Shown here: positions 32,581 to 41,601 of the stretch, piece after piece
Position numbering within the stretch: position 1 is the stretch's first letter
How the letters are laid out: every line of letters begins with the position of its first letter
Source of the DNA: Pseudomonadota bacterium
GTDB taxonomy: Bacteria; Pseudomonadota; Gammaproteobacteria; Steroidobacterales; Steroidobacteraceae
Assembly (NCBI GenBank): GCA_023423065.1
Contig: JAFAGC010000028.1
Span: forward strand, 15,680 to 79,679
Length of the DNA: 64,000 nt
Direction of reading: 5' to 3'
Notes under the pieces: generated by a model
Seen by the model: only the letters and a program-made list of their open reading frames with translations
The model's database searches: none
Told to the model about the DNA's origin: nothing
Made by a program: the position numbers and the translations under genes

Positions 32581-32617
32581 CCCCCGTTTTGCTAGGAAAC
32601 GAGGAATGTCCCCATTT
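32578..32617. repeat. GGGGACA-type REP-like element forming a gene 3' end
   Basis: The element TGCCCCCCGTTTTGCTAGG...GAATGTCCCCATTT overlaps the 3' end of the minus-strand membrane protein gene. Its bases encode the last residues MGTFLVS and supply the TAG stop of that gene. Confidence 0.75.
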
Positions 32618-33314
32618 CGGCGATCCACCTGGCTGCGGGGGCATAGATCTCGCTGCCCGCCAGCCACATGCGGAATGGCCACGACAGGATCAACACGAGC
32701 CCTCCCCACGCGAACACGGGATGCACGAGGCGATGCCGCCGCCAGTCATACGCGAGGCAGGTCGCGATCAGGCAGACCAGGACGGTGGGCTGAATGAAGG
32801 GCGCGAGCAGGCCGAAATCCGTGAGCCTGAGCAGGCGCCCGACGGCGGGGCCGATGATCGCGATCATCCCGAGCAACATGAGGCGTTTGTGAAAGTCGGA
32901 CCGTCGGCGCATCCGCAACGCGAGTCCGACGAACGTGGCGAACAGCACGGTGCTGGTGAGCGGAATCGCGGAGAACTGCGCCTGCGTCAATCCCGACGGC
33001 CGCACGGCCGGCGCCGCGGCGGCTCCCGCCATCGTGAGGAGGCCGACGACGGCCATGGCGACGGCGATCAGCGCACCTGCGATCCCGAGCTTCATGTGCA
33101 GGTCGACACGCCGGGCCGCGATCAGCCGCGTCTGCGCGATGAACAACGCGACCCAGGCCGTCGAGACCAGGCCGTGCACGTGCATGAGCAGGGTCATGGG
33201 TGGCAGATCCGACAGCACCCGCAGGTAGTAAGTCCGTGAAAACCCGATGAATATGAACGCGGCAAGGAACAGCGAGATGTGCGAATAGAACCTGGGTCGG
33301 ATGACGGCGGACAT
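32592..33314 (-). CDS. Seven-span membrane protein, unknown function (copy 2)
   Basis: A 240-residue paralog of the protein at 30190-30912, same length and hydrophobic pattern, with LMHVHGLVSTAWVALFIAQT and RRVDLHMKLGIAGALIAVA. The C-terminus differs. The last residues EMGTFLVS and the stop codon come from a GGGGACA-type element, so the original end has been replaced. It is divergent from the winged-helix/TPR gene at 33432. Function is unknown. Confidence 0.7.
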   Translation of the reverse strand: MSAVIRPRFYSHISLFLAAFIFIGFSRTYYLRVLSDLPPMTLLMHVHGLVSTAWVALFIAQTRLIAARRVDLHMKLGIAGALIAVAMAVVGLLTMAGAAAAPAVRPSGLTQAQFSAIPLTSTVLFATFVGLALRMRRRSDFHKRLMLLGMIAIIGPAVGRLLRLTDFGLLAPFIQPTVLVCLIATCLAYDWRRHRLVHPVFAWGGLVLILSWPFRMWLAGSEIYAPAARWIAEMGTFLVS

Positions 33315-33364
33315 GGTCGAGGCTCCGGTTTCGAAGGGGCCTCGAAGGTCTGCTTCGGACTTCC

Positions 33365-33401
33365 GTTAGTCCATTAATCGGGCCTTGGATTCGCCTTACT
33401 T
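33365..33401. promoter_or_regulatory. Conserved divergent-promoter motif (copy 2)
   Basis: GTTAGTCCATTA...GGGCCTTGGATTCGCCTTA matches the motif at 30963-31000 in spacing and most bases. It lies midway between the divergent membrane-protein and regulator genes of the second module. Confidence 0.5.
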
Positions 33402-33431
33402 CTCGCTTATCCGTCGTATTCTTGTCCGTGC

Positions 33432-34898
33432 GTGGCGGCGGAAACGGAAATCCAATTCGACGGCTGGACCGTCAACCGCATCTCGGGAGAGATGACGCGG
33501 GGGGGACGCGCCTTGCGCCTCACGCAGCAACCCTTACGCATTCTCGTCGAGCTGTACGACCACGCGGGCGAAATCGTCACGCGCGAGCGGCTCGTGAAGG
33601 TGTTGTGGCCGCAGGGCGTCGTCGATTTCGACAACGGTCTCAATGTGGCGGTGCGAAAACTTCGCGTGGCGCTCGATGACGTCGGCGACACGCCGAAATA
33701 TATCGAGACGCTGCCGCGGGTGGGCTACCGCTTTCTCGTCAGGCCGGGCGCGGCGGCCGAGGCGCTGCCATACGAGGCCGCGACCGCGGTGTCGCGTCGC
33801 GCGAGGATGCTTGCGGGAATCAGCCTGGCGGTGCTCATCGCCGCTCTCGCCGTCTGGACATGGCGAACGGCGACCGCGGAAAAATCCGCCGCACCCGTGA
33901 GTGCGGAAGTCGCAACGAAGCCGAAGCACCAACCCAGCGTGCGGGCTCGCGAGCTCTATCTCGAAGGACTGGGAAATCGCTCGCGCGACGTCAGCTCGTC
34001 GAGGATCGCCGTGGAGAAGTTCGAGGCCGCGCTGCGGGAGGATCCGGAATACGCGGAGGCCTGGGCCGCGCTGGCGGAGTCCTATTCCGGCGCGGTGATC
34101 CAGCACACCATGCCGCGCCCCGAGGCTTACCCTGCGGCGCTCGCGGCCGCGAAACGCGCGATCGAGCTGGACGAAACGCTGCCGCAGGGGCACATCGCGT
34201 TGGCGCAGATCCTGCTCGATCACGAGCGGGACTTCGCGGCATCCCGCGTGGAGCTCGATCGTGCGCGCGCGCTCAACGAGCAGTCCGCGCGACTGTGGCA
34301 CTTCTATGCGATGTGGCATGCGCACCAGGGGCAGATCGAGCAGGCGCTCGAGGCCATCCGCAGGTCGCGCGAGCTCGAGCCCACGTTCACGGGCTATCAG
34401 GCTAACTACGCGATGATCCTCTACAACGCGCGCCGGTACGAGGAGGTCGTCGCGTTCCTGACGACCTTCGTCGAGGCCAATCCGGGCTCGGTACAGGCAC
34501 GGAGCATTCTCGCGGACGCGCTCATCGCGACGGGCGATCTCGCCGGCGCGCAGCGGCAGCTCGCGCTGCGCCCGAGCCCCAATCTATTCCAGGCGGAAGC
34601 CGGCTATCTCGCGGCGAAACAAGGACGACGGGAGGCCGCGATGAGCGAGATCGAAAGACTCGAGGAAATGGGTAGCAAGGGATTCGGCACCGCGTATCCG
34701 ATCGCGATCATCCACACCACGCTCGGGGATCTCGACCGCGGTTGCGAATATCTCGCTCGCGCCGTGGACGATCACTCGATCCTGCTGGCGTGGATGCGGC
34801 TGGATCCGCGGCTCGATCCGCTGCGCGGGAGGCGGTGCTTCGCGGAAGTGGAGAAGCAGGTTTACGCGAAGGTCGGGCAGGATCGGGGTGACAATTGA
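33432..34898 (+). CDS. CadC-like winged-helix transmembrane regulator with TPR domain (copy 2)
   Basis: A 488-residue paralog of the protein at 31017-32468, with winged helix (IQFDGWTVNRISGEMTRGGR, VVDFDNGLNVAVRKLRVALD), one membrane span at about 125-143 (MLAGISLAVLIAALAVWTW) and a TPR domain. The GTG start gives MAAETEIQFDGW, in line with the first copy. The closing segment DPRLDPLRGRRCF is shared by both copies. It and its divergent neighbour form the second copy of the module. It probably recognises the motif at 33365-33401. Confidence 0.85.
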   Translation: MAAETEIQFDGWTVNRISGEMTRGGRALRLTQQPLRILVELYDHAGEIVTRERLVKVLWPQGVVDFDNGLNVAVRKLRVALDDVGDTPKYIETLPRVGYRFLVRPGAAAEALPYEAATAVSRRARMLAGISLAVLIAALAVWTWRTATAEKSAAPVSAEVATKPKHQPSVRARELYLEGLGNRSRDVSSSRIAVEKFEAALREDPEYAEAWAALAESYSGAVIQHTMPRPEAYPAALAAAKRAIELDETLPQGHIALAQILLDHERDFAASRVELDRARALNEQSARLWHFYAMWHAHQGQIEQALEAIRRSRELEPTFTGYQANYAMILYNARRYEEVVAFLTTFVEANPGSVQARSILADALIATGDLAGAQRQLALRPSPNLFQAEAGYLAAKQGRREAAMSEIERLEEMGSKGFGTAYPIAIIHTTLGDLDRGCEYLARAVDDHSILLAWMRLDPRLDPLRGRRCFAEVEKQVYAKVGQDRGDN

Positions 34899-34936
34899 AT
34901 TCCACCTCCTCCGAACTTCGATTCGACGGGTCGGGT

Positions 34937-35866
34937 TCAATGCCTCCACCACACCTGCAGCACGAGATTCCGCTCGATTCCCTTGTGGATCTCGGGTTCG
35001 AGCACCGCCTGGGTGATCGCGGTGCCGAGGTCGAAGGTGACGCTCCAGGGTAGATAGGTGACGCCGCACCCGAAGGTCACGGAAGGATCGCCGAAATGCT
35101 TGCCCCCACCGTTCGTCTCGGTGTTGCCCGCCAGATCGAAGCCCGGTCCGGTGATTCGGCCGGCCACGCCGCGGCGAGGCAAGGGCCAGGCGATCGTTGC
35201 GCGGGGCGTCAGGCGCCACAGGCCGGTCGACCAGGATTTTCCGATCTCCGCGAAAGGCGCGAAGTGGTTGTAAGTCGAGTCGAAGCTGATGGTTCCCGTG
35301 GCGCCGGCATCGGGGCCGTCCAGCACGCGGTAGTCGAGGGTGTAATCACTGAGTCTCACGGTCTGCCACAACAACCCGGCAGACCAGTCGAACGCGCCGA
35401 TCCAGGATCGGTGTTGATGCCGTGATACCGCGAAGCCGAGTCCGGTGTCGCTCATGGAGCCATGCAGGCCGGTGAATTCCGCGGGCTCGGGTAACGCCAG
35501 CGGCGCGGTCGTGAATTCGAGATCCAGCGGGCGGTGCTCGATCCCACTGGCGAGATCAAACTGGTCGCGAAACACGAAACCCGTGATACGCCAGTGGCCA
35601 CGGGGCCAGGACACGCCGAGCGAGAGCATCGGTCCATCGAGCGCGAGCGTCTGGCTGCTCATCGTCGTGTAGCCGAGTCCGAAAAGGGTACTCGTGCGCG
35701 ATTCGCCGCCGGACGTCAGCGGCAACGTCGCATAACGGTTGTCCATGGCGACTTCGGGCAGATGCTCCGCGACGAAAGAGATGTCTTCGGGATCGGCGCG
35801 CGCGGTCTGGGCGCCGCACAAGGCGGTAAAGATCACGAACACCCGTGCGCGGACGTGCGAATGCAT
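34937..35866 (-). CDS. Outer-membrane beta-barrel protein, unknown function
   Basis: A 309-residue protein with signal peptide (about 1-24, ending TARA) and alternating beta-strand pattern throughout. The C-terminal strand NLVLQVWWRH ends in an aromatic-rich stretch typical of barrel insertion signals. Segments such as TLFGLGYTTMSSQTLALDGP and WRLTPRATIAWPLPRRG look like porin-type strands. No named family is recognised. The start ATG lies about 55 bp from a strong hairpin pair (35923-36001). Confidence 0.65.
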   Translation of the reverse strand: MHSHVRARVFVIFTALCGAQTARADPEDISFVAEHLPEVAMDNRYATLPLTSGGESRTSTLFGLGYTTMSSQTLALDGPMLSLGVSWPRGHWRITGFVFRDQFDLASGIEHRPLDLEFTTAPLALPEPAEFTGLHGSMSDTGLGFAVSRHQHRSWIGAFDWSAGLLWQTVRLSDYTLDYRVLDGPDAGATGTISFDSTYNHFAPFAEIGKSWSTGLWRLTPRATIAWPLPRRGVAGRITGPGFDLAGNTETNGGGKHFGDPSVTFGCGVTYLPWSVTFDLGTAITQAVLEPEIHKGIERNLVLQVWWRH

Positions 35867-35922
35867 GAGGCGCTCCGCCCAAAATCGCTTAGACGTAGCG
35901 GTGCGGCCGAGTCATGCGAAAA

Positions 35923-36001
35923 GGGGACAGACTTCGAGTCTGTCCCCCTCCGACGTTCCAGGACTGACCCCTTTTGCCAGCAAAAGGGGGCTGCCCCCCA
36001 A
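35923..36001. repeat. Two adjacent GGGGACA/CCCCTTTT palindromes
   Basis: A perfect hairpin, GGGGACAGACT-TCG-AGTCTGTCCCC (35923-35947), is followed by a second, CCCCTTTTGC-CA-GCAAAAGGGG (35968-35989), ending with GGGGCTGCCCCCC next to the stop of the S9 peptidase. It is a diverged member of the GGGGACA family. The stems could end transcription of the peptidase gene. Confidence 0.7.
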
Positions 36002-38032
36002 TTACTTCGGGGGTTCCAGGCCTGAGACGTACTGCGCCCCCTCGAGAACCTGGTGCGTCGAGCCTTCGAAGTCCTTGCCGGCGGGCTCGTAGCGGCCGCC
36101 GAGGCACTGGCTCAGGAATCCTTCGGCGATCGCGTAGAACGACGTGCGGTTCATCGGACGCGCGAAGCCGTGGCCTTCGTCCGGGTACAACACGTAGGTC
36201 ACCGGGATGTTCTTCTCTTTCATCGCCTTCACGATCTGGTCCGACTCCGCCTGCTTCACGCGCGGGTCGTTCGCGCCCTGCGCGATCAGCAGCGGCTTCT
36301 TGATCTTCGCGACGTGCGTGAGCGGCGAACGCTCGTGCAGCAGCGCCTTGCCCTCTTCCGTGCGCGGGTCGCCGACGCGTGAGGCGAACTCTTCGTAAAA
36401 CGCCTTCCAGTACGGCGGGATCGACGAGAGCAGCGTGTCGAGATTCGACGGGCCGACGATGTCGACGCCGCACGCGAACGTGTCGGGCGTGAAAGTCAGG
36501 CCGACGAGCGTCGCGTAGCCGCCGTACGAACCGCCGTAGATAGCCACCTTGTCCGCGGTCGTGACCTTCCGGTTCACGGCCCAATTGACGGCATCGATGA
36601 GGTCATCGTGCATCTTGCCCGCCCACTCCTTGTTGGACGCGTTCACGAATTCCTTGCCGAAGCCGGTCGAGCCGCGGTAGTTCACCGAGAGCGCGGCGTA
36701 GCCGCGGTTCGCGAGCCACTGATGCTCGTTGTCGAAGCCGTAGGTATCGCGCGCCCACGGACCGCCGTGCACGTTGAGCACGAGCGGCACCGGCGCATCC
36801 GGAACGCCGTCGTTGTTCTTGTCCGAGCCGGGCGGCAGCGATAGATAGGACACGAGAGTCAGGCCGTCGCGCGCCTTGATCTCCACGGCCTGCATCGGCA
36901 CCAGCGGCGAGCTGGCGAGCGCCGGGCGCTGGTCGAAGAGTTTCGTCACCGTGCCGGCCTGGCGGTCGTACAGCCACGTGGACGCCGGCTTGGTCGCGTC
37001 GTCGACTGCGATCGTCCAGACCGAATCGTCGAGCGTGCGGTTCGCGACCCTGAAGCCGTCGCCGAGCTCCTTCGTCAGCAAATCGACGTCCTTCTGCACC
37101 GCCGGATCCAGCACGACGATTTCCGGCTTGAGGTAATCGACGATGAATCCCTGAACCTGGAGGGTCTTCGGATGCAGCCAGATCTGTTCGACGTCCGCCT
37201 TTTCGCTCGAGCCGAGCAGCGTCGCCTTGCCGGTTTCGAGGTCGACGCGCTCGAGCGCCGCCTTGTCGCGCCCGACGGAGGTCTGCACCAGCGCGGTCTT
37301 GCCGCTCTCATCCACGGCGATCACGCCGGAGGTGATGGTGTCGGTCGCGGGAATCTTGAGCAGGCTCACCCACTTCTTGCCGACGCGACGGAAAATTTCC
37401 GAGCCCTCGGCATCGTTCTTCTGCGCGAGCTTCGGCTTCATGTCGAAGTCGAGGTAGTACTGCGCGAACTCCTGGTCGTTCTTCTCAACCAGCGTGCGCT
37501 TGCCGGTCGCGATCTCGATCTCGTAGAGATCGTGCCACTCGGGCACGCGGTCGTTGAGCGCGACGGCCACGACGCCGGGGCGCTTCCACGAAAGGTCGAC
37601 GATCTCCGCGCGCACGCCCGCGAGGGGAGTCAGGTCCTTCTGCTCGCCGGTGGTCACGTCCACCGAATAGACACGCCAGTTCTCGTCACCGCCCTCGTCC
37701 TGGCGAAACAACACGTGTTTGCCGTCGAACGCCCACAGGTGCTGGCGGATGCCGCGCTTCTGATCGTTCGTGATGGGCTTCGCCTCATCGAGCTTGCCGC
37801 GCTCGGCCACCCATACGTTGAGCACGCCGTCGCGCGGGGCGATGAACGAGATGTATTTGCCATCCGGCGAAATGCGGCCCTGCGTCTTTTCCGGATTGCC
37901 GAACAGCGCGGAGCGCGGGATCAGCGGGGCGCTCGAGACCGCGCTGGCGGCATCGACGGGCTTTTTCTCCGCGCAACCGAAAGTGCCGAAAGCAATGGCG
38001 GCCGTGAGGCCCACGACGAGAATCTTTTTCAT
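36002..38032 (-). CDS. S9 (prolyl oligopeptidase) family serine peptidase, lipoprotein
   Basis: A 676-residue protein starting MKKILVVGLTAAIAFGTFGC, a lipoprotein signal with Cys20. A beta-propeller follows (about 45-410; for example GRISPDGKYISFIAPRDGVL). The C-terminal alpha/beta hydrolase domain has LNVHGGPWARDTYGFDNE, the nucleophile GGSYGGYA (about residue 500), acid GANDPRVKQAES and catalytic His EGHGFARP. It resembles dipeptidyl-peptidase or acylaminoacyl-peptidase enzymes that break down oligopeptides in the periplasm. The frame is open further upstream, but the signal peptide fixes this start. Confidence 0.9.
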   Translation of the reverse strand: MKKILVVGLTAAIAFGTFGCAEKKPVDAASAVSSAPLIPRSALFGNPEKTQGRISPDGKYISFIAPRDGVLNVWVAERGKLDEAKPITNDQKRGIRQHLWAFDGKHVLFRQDEGGDENWRVYSVDVTTGEQKDLTPLAGVRAEIVDLSWKRPGVVAVALNDRVPEWHDLYEIEIATGKRTLVEKNDQEFAQYYLDFDMKPKLAQKNDAEGSEIFRRVGKKWVSLLKIPATDTITSGVIAVDESGKTALVQTSVGRDKAALERVDLETGKATLLGSSEKADVEQIWLHPKTLQVQGFIVDYLKPEIVVLDPAVQKDVDLLTKELGDGFRVANRTLDDSVWTIAVDDATKPASTWLYDRQAGTVTKLFDQRPALASSPLVPMQAVEIKARDGLTLVSYLSLPPGSDKNNDGVPDAPVPLVLNVHGGPWARDTYGFDNEHQWLANRGYAALSVNYRGSTGFGKEFVNASNKEWAGKMHDDLIDAVNWAVNRKVTTADKVAIYGGSYGGYATLVGLTFTPDTFACGVDIVGPSNLDTLLSSIPPYWKAFYEEFASRVGDPRTEEGKALLHERSPLTHVAKIKKPLLIAQGANDPRVKQAESDQIVKAMKEKNIPVTYVLYPDEGHGFARPMNRTSFYAIAEGFLSQCLGGRYEPAGKDFEGSTHQVLEGAQYVSGLEPPK

Positions 38033-38266
38033 GTTGATTTTCCGGGCGGGCCCGGCCGAAGTTCCGATGGGCCGCATTCTATATAGAGAACCGGCCCCGG
38101 TGGCACGAACGGAGCGAATAACGCGGGGAGCTGACCCGTTCTGTCGCCAAGGCGTTGCCCCGTTGGCAGGTCTATGTCTTTCGACGCCATTGAAGTGGGC
38201 TATGGCATCCTTGCGCCCACCCCGGCGGGAACCGGGCACCCTTCACCACCATGGAAGCTCGCCTGA

Positions 38267-39391
38267 ATGAACCTCGCGCACGCGCGGCTCGTCGCCGCGA
38301 TCCTCACCGTATTCGGAATCACGACGCCCAGCATGGCTGACAAATCACGGCTCTACATCGCCTCCCAGGATCCGCAGAAGATGGGCATCGCCCTCGCGGA
38401 ATTCGATTCCGAAACCGGCACGTTGTCCGCGCCGCGGCTGATCGCGGAGACGTCCACTCCCGCGCACTTCGAGATCACCCGGGACGGGACGCACCTCTAC
38501 ATGTGCAATTCGGGCACGCCCGGTGGCGTCAGCGCATTCGAGGTCGATCGCCAGACCGGCGCGCTGAAGTTCCTCAACTACAAGGAATCGAAGGGTCGCG
38601 GCCCCAGCTACGTGAGCGTGGACGGCACCGGCCGCTACGTGCTCGACGCGAATTACGGCGGCGGGTACGTCGAGGTGCTGTCGCTCGCGCAGGACGGCTC
38701 GCTCGATGCGCAGACCGCATTCGTCGAGCACACGGGATCGAGCGTGCATCCGCAGCGGCAGACCAAGCCGTATGCGCACTGGTTCCGCACGGATCCCTCG
38801 AACAAGTTCGCGTTGGCGGCGGACCTCGGCACCGACGAGATCGTCGTCTACCGATTCGATGAAACCACCGGAAAGATCACGCTCGGCGACGGCGCGAAAG
38901 GCAAGGTGCCGCCGGGCATGGGTCCACGCCATCTCGTGTTCCATCCCAACGGCAAGTGGGTGTATGTCATCGCGGAGATGGGCAACGAGGTGATGGCGTT
39001 CAACTGGGACGGCAGGAAGGGTTCGCTCTCGCAGTTCCAGTCGGCGAAGACGCTCGCGGAGGATTTCAGCGGGCAGAACACGGCGGCCGAGATCGCGATC
39101 CACGCCAATGGGAAATATCTCTACGCCTCGAATCGCGGCGAGGACAGCGTCGTCGTCTACGCGATCGACGAGAAGTCGGGCGAGCTTTCGTTCCGGCAGC
39201 GTGTTCCCTCGCGCGGCAAGACACCGCGGTATTTCACGTTCGATCCGACTGACAAGTGGCTCGTCGTGAGCAACCAGGAGAGCGCCAGCGTCGTGGTTTT
39301 CTCGGTGAACCCGCAGACCGGCGAACTCGCGCCTGTTGGCGAGCCCGTGACGGTCAACAAGCCCATGGCCGTGGTGTTTGCACCGCAATAA
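38267..39391 (+). CDS. Lactonase-type seven-bladed beta-propeller protein, secreted
   Basis: A 374-residue protein with signal peptide (about 1-24, ending PSMA) and repeated propeller blades such as PSYVSVDGTGRYVLDANYGG, GPRHLVFHPNGKWVYVIAEM and AAEIAIHANGKYLYASNRGE. This is the Pgl/lactonase family, whose cytosolic members hydrolyse 6-phosphogluconolactone. An exported form may act on other lactones. The short form without other domains and the intact length suggest a working enzyme. It stands alone, divergent from the S9 peptidase. Confidence 0.85.
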   Translation: MNLAHARLVAAILTVFGITTPSMADKSRLYIASQDPQKMGIALAEFDSETGTLSAPRLIAETSTPAHFEITRDGTHLYMCNSGTPGGVSAFEVDRQTGALKFLNYKESKGRGPSYVSVDGTGRYVLDANYGGGYVEVLSLAQDGSLDAQTAFVEHTGSSVHPQRQTKPYAHWFRTDPSNKFALAADLGTDEIVVYRFDETTGKITLGDGAKGKVPPGMGPRHLVFHPNGKWVYVIAEMGNEVMAFNWDGRKGSLSQFQSAKTLAEDFSGQNTAAEIAIHANGKYLYASNRGEDSVVVYAIDEKSGELSFRQRVPSRGKTPRYFTFDPTDKWLVVSNQESASVVVFSVNPQTGELAPVGEPVTVNKPMAVVFAPQ

Positions 39392-39544
39392 CGCAGTGCG
39401 GCGAGCCGCCGGTGTTTGTTAGGGGCGACAGCGTCTCCGATCGGCTACGTGTCACCGGCGCGCACGGAAATCGGGGCGCTGCCGCGTCTGGAAGGTGACC
39501 CCGAACCCTCGGTATCCGCCTCGCCGGCTCACTATTCTGCGAAG

Positions 39545-39901
39545 ATGAACGAAACCCACGATCCGGCGTTGCAGGCGGACGCGAGGCGCGATGAACTCAT
39601 TTCGCTGTTTCTCGTTCGCACGGTCAACGACGTCGAGCAAATGCGGCGCAACGTGCCATCTCTCATCTCGGGTGACGACGCCGCGTGGCGGCACCTGCGC
39701 TTCTGCGCGCAGCGCATCCGCGGCACCGCGCATGGGCTGGACCTGGGAGTATTGAGCGCCTGCGCGCGCGAACTCGAACAACTCGCCGAAGAACGCTTCG
39801 CGCGCGCCAGGATCGACGAGCAATTCCTGCTGAGCGTAACCAGCGCCATCGAGATGGTGGCCATCGAGCTCAACGGGATCAGGCGATTCGAAGCATCCTG
39901 A
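39545..39901 (+). CDS. Hpt-like protein lacking the phospho-accepting histidine
   Basis: A 118-residue helical protein resembling a histidine-phosphotransfer domain. The core is RFCAQRIRGTAHGLDLGVLS followed by ACARELEQLAEERFARARID. In Hpt domains the motif is AHxLKGSAxxLG; here the position of the phospho-accepting His is Gln (AQRIRGTAHGLDLG). A His occurs four residues later but not at the catalytic site. It may be a non-phosphorylated docking module. It ends 23 bases inside the convergent gene. Confidence 0.55.
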   Translation: MNETHDPALQADARRDELISLFLVRTVNDVEQMRRNVPSLISGDDAAWRHLRFCAQRIRGTAHGLDLGVLSACARELEQLAEERFARARIDEQFLLSVTSAIEMVAIELNGIRRFEAS

Positions 39902-40475
39902 GAATCGGCTCGTACAACAGCGACATGCCCTGCAACGCGCACAGGGTCGCCACCAGCGATAGCTCGATGCCATGCCGGGCACGCAGGTCGTTGATGCGGA
40001 ACACGTCGCCGACCATGCGATGCGCGAATGCCGGTGACAATCGTTTGCCGAGCCGGGCGCGATCGGACGTCGGAATCGCGAGCGACTCGAGCAGCGCGCT
40101 CACGATGTTCACCGCCGTCTTGACCTGGCTAGTCGGGTTGCGCCCGTTGAGATAGTGCTGGGAGCGCGTCGCGATGTACCTTGCGGTGTCCGCGTCCGCG
40201 GCGCAGTGTTTCGACCAGAACGGCAGCAGCACGTCGTGGATCAGCGGTTGCAGCCGTTCGCGCTCGACATGCGACAGCGTGGATGCCTCCAGCGAGGCGA
40301 TCATCGCCGCGGAAACGGCGGCGCAGATTTCCCGGCGGCGCACGGGTGCGTCGCCCGGCGCCTGCGCGTCGTAACGCGAAAGAATCGCCACCACGTCATC
40401 GATGAATTCGCTGAGGCTCACTCCGAATTCGCGAGCGAGCCTGCTCGCGGGAATACCCCGTCTCTTCCCTGGCAT
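39879..40475 (-). CDS. Hypothetical helical protein with possible DNA-binding N-terminus
   Basis: A 198-residue protein. The first 30 residues, KRRGIPASRLAREFGVSLSE, could form a small helix-turn-helix. The rest is all-helical (ICAAVSAAMIASLEASTLSH; NIVSALLESLAIPTSDRARL). No family is recognised. It converges with the Hpt-like gene and overlaps its end. Codon use matches neighbours and the frame is long, so it is likely real. Confidence 0.55.
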   Translation of the reverse strand: MPGKRRGIPASRLAREFGVSLSEFIDDVVAILSRYDAQAPGDAPVRRREICAAVSAAMIASLEASTLSHVERERLQPLIHDVLLPFWSKHCAADADTARYIATRSQHYLNGRNPTSQVKTAVNIVSALLESLAIPTSDRARLGKRLSPAFAHRMVGDVFRINDLRARHGIELSLVATLCALQGMSLLYEPILRMLRIA

Positions 40476-40669
40476 CGACTGATCCCTGATCTCAGTACCT
40501 GCGAAGGCAGTATGCCTTTTCGCACTGCGCGATTCGAACTTCGCGCCCGCGGCGCGCCCCCGTCGAACCTGGCGCCATGCTAAGTCATGGCGCGCGCGAA
40601 TCGGTGCGCCGCGCGAATATATGCGGCGAATGCCTACAAACCATTTTCTGGACTCGTGTTGGCGCGCGA

Positions 40670-41374
40670 TCAGGCGAAGGCCGGGAAATACTCGCGCATC
40701 ATCCGGTCGCGATATGTCACGAGGTTCGAGAATCGTTTCGCCTCGGCTTGCAGCGGCGATTCGAACACCGGCGTGAGCGTGCCGGCGAGGAACGCGAACA
40801 CGGTGGCATCAGCGCCGCAGGGTTCGGCGCCGAGGAAATACTCGTTGTCGCCGAGGATCTGGGACAGCGATGCGAGGGCGCGCGCGGCGATCGCGGTCTT
40901 TTCGGCATCGGTGTGGCGGCCGAGGCCGTGTCCGTGCAGCCTGCGGCGGATGTCCCTGCGCACGAATGACTCGGCGAGCGGACGAATGAACGCCGGCGCG
41001 CGCTTGAAGAACTGCTTCGGCCCGCGCTCGAAGTTGGCGTCGTCCAGCCAGCGCCAGTGGACCATCAGCCAGTAGAAGTGATCCTCGAGCATCTTGTCGA
41101 CGGCCCACGCGACGCCGCGCTCGCGCGTCGGGAGCGCACGGTCGAAGTCGATGCCGTGTTCGTTCTCGAGGTGCATGCGGATCAGCGTGGAGTCCGCGAC
41201 GATCGTTCCCTCGTCTTCGATGTAGGGTAGTTTGCCCTTGGGCGCGCCCTTCAATCCGCGCGTGGTCGTCCGGTACGGCAGGCCGGATAACTTGAGCAGC
41301 ATCTCGCCCTTCATGACGAAGGGGCTGGGATCCGGCAATCCGAAATGCGGCCCGAAGGTGTACAGCGTGATCAT
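40670..41374 (-). CDS. Glutathione S-transferase family protein
   Basis: A 234-residue protein with the thioredoxin-like N-terminal domain (ITLYTFGPHFGLPDPSPFVM; KGKLPYIEDEGTIVADSTLI, with the cis-Pro and the glutathione-binding Asp-Ser) and an all-helical C-terminal domain containing GAEPCGADATVFAFL. This resembles the eukaryotic-type metaxin/GST-like group. The ATG at 41374 aligns with family starts; the longer open frame upstream is not used. It follows the DUF167 gene by two bases, so the two are co-transcribed. The substrate is unknown. Confidence 0.82.
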   Translation of the reverse strand: MITLYTFGPHFGLPDPSPFVMKGEMLLKLSGLPYRTTTRGLKGAPKGKLPYIEDEGTIVADSTLIRMHLENEHGIDFDRALPTRERGVAWAVDKMLEDHFYWLMVHWRWLDDANFERGPKQFFKRAPAFIRPLAESFVRRDIRRRLHGHGLGRHTDAEKTAIAARALASLSQILGDNEYFLGAEPCGADATVFAFLAGTLTPVFESPLQAEAKRFSNLVTYRDRMMREYFPAFA

Positions 41375-41376
41375 CG

Positions 41377-41601
41377 TCAATCCTCGATCTGGACCCGTTT
41401 CAGCCGGCCCGACAAACCGCTGCGGATGGTGACCTGCGCCTTGCGCACGCCGAAATGACGCGCCACGAGCTCGATGACCGCGGCGTTCGCCTTGCCGTCG
41501 ACCGGCGGCGCCTTCACGCGGGCGATCCAACTACCGTCCGGCTGCTCGACGAGGGACGCCTCGCGCGAGCCGGGTTTCACCTTGAGCTGCAGTGTTCTCA
41601 T
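41377..41601 (-). CDS. DUF167/YggU family protein
   Basis: A 74-residue protein with the conserved core LKVKPGSREASLVEQPDGSW and APPVDGKANAAVIELVARHF, plus VTIRSGLSGRLKRVQIED. This small family is widespread with no agreed function. It leads a two-gene unit with the glutathione S-transferase. Confidence 0.85.
   Translation of the reverse strand: MRTLQLKVKPGSREASLVEQPDGSWIARVKAPPVDGKANAAVIELVARHFGVRKAQVTIRSGLSGRLKRVQIED

Noticed and set aside
38033..38239. N-terminal extension of the S9 peptidase frame
   Set aside because: The lipoprotein signal at MKKILVV sets the start; the extension has no ribosome-binding site or conserved sequence.
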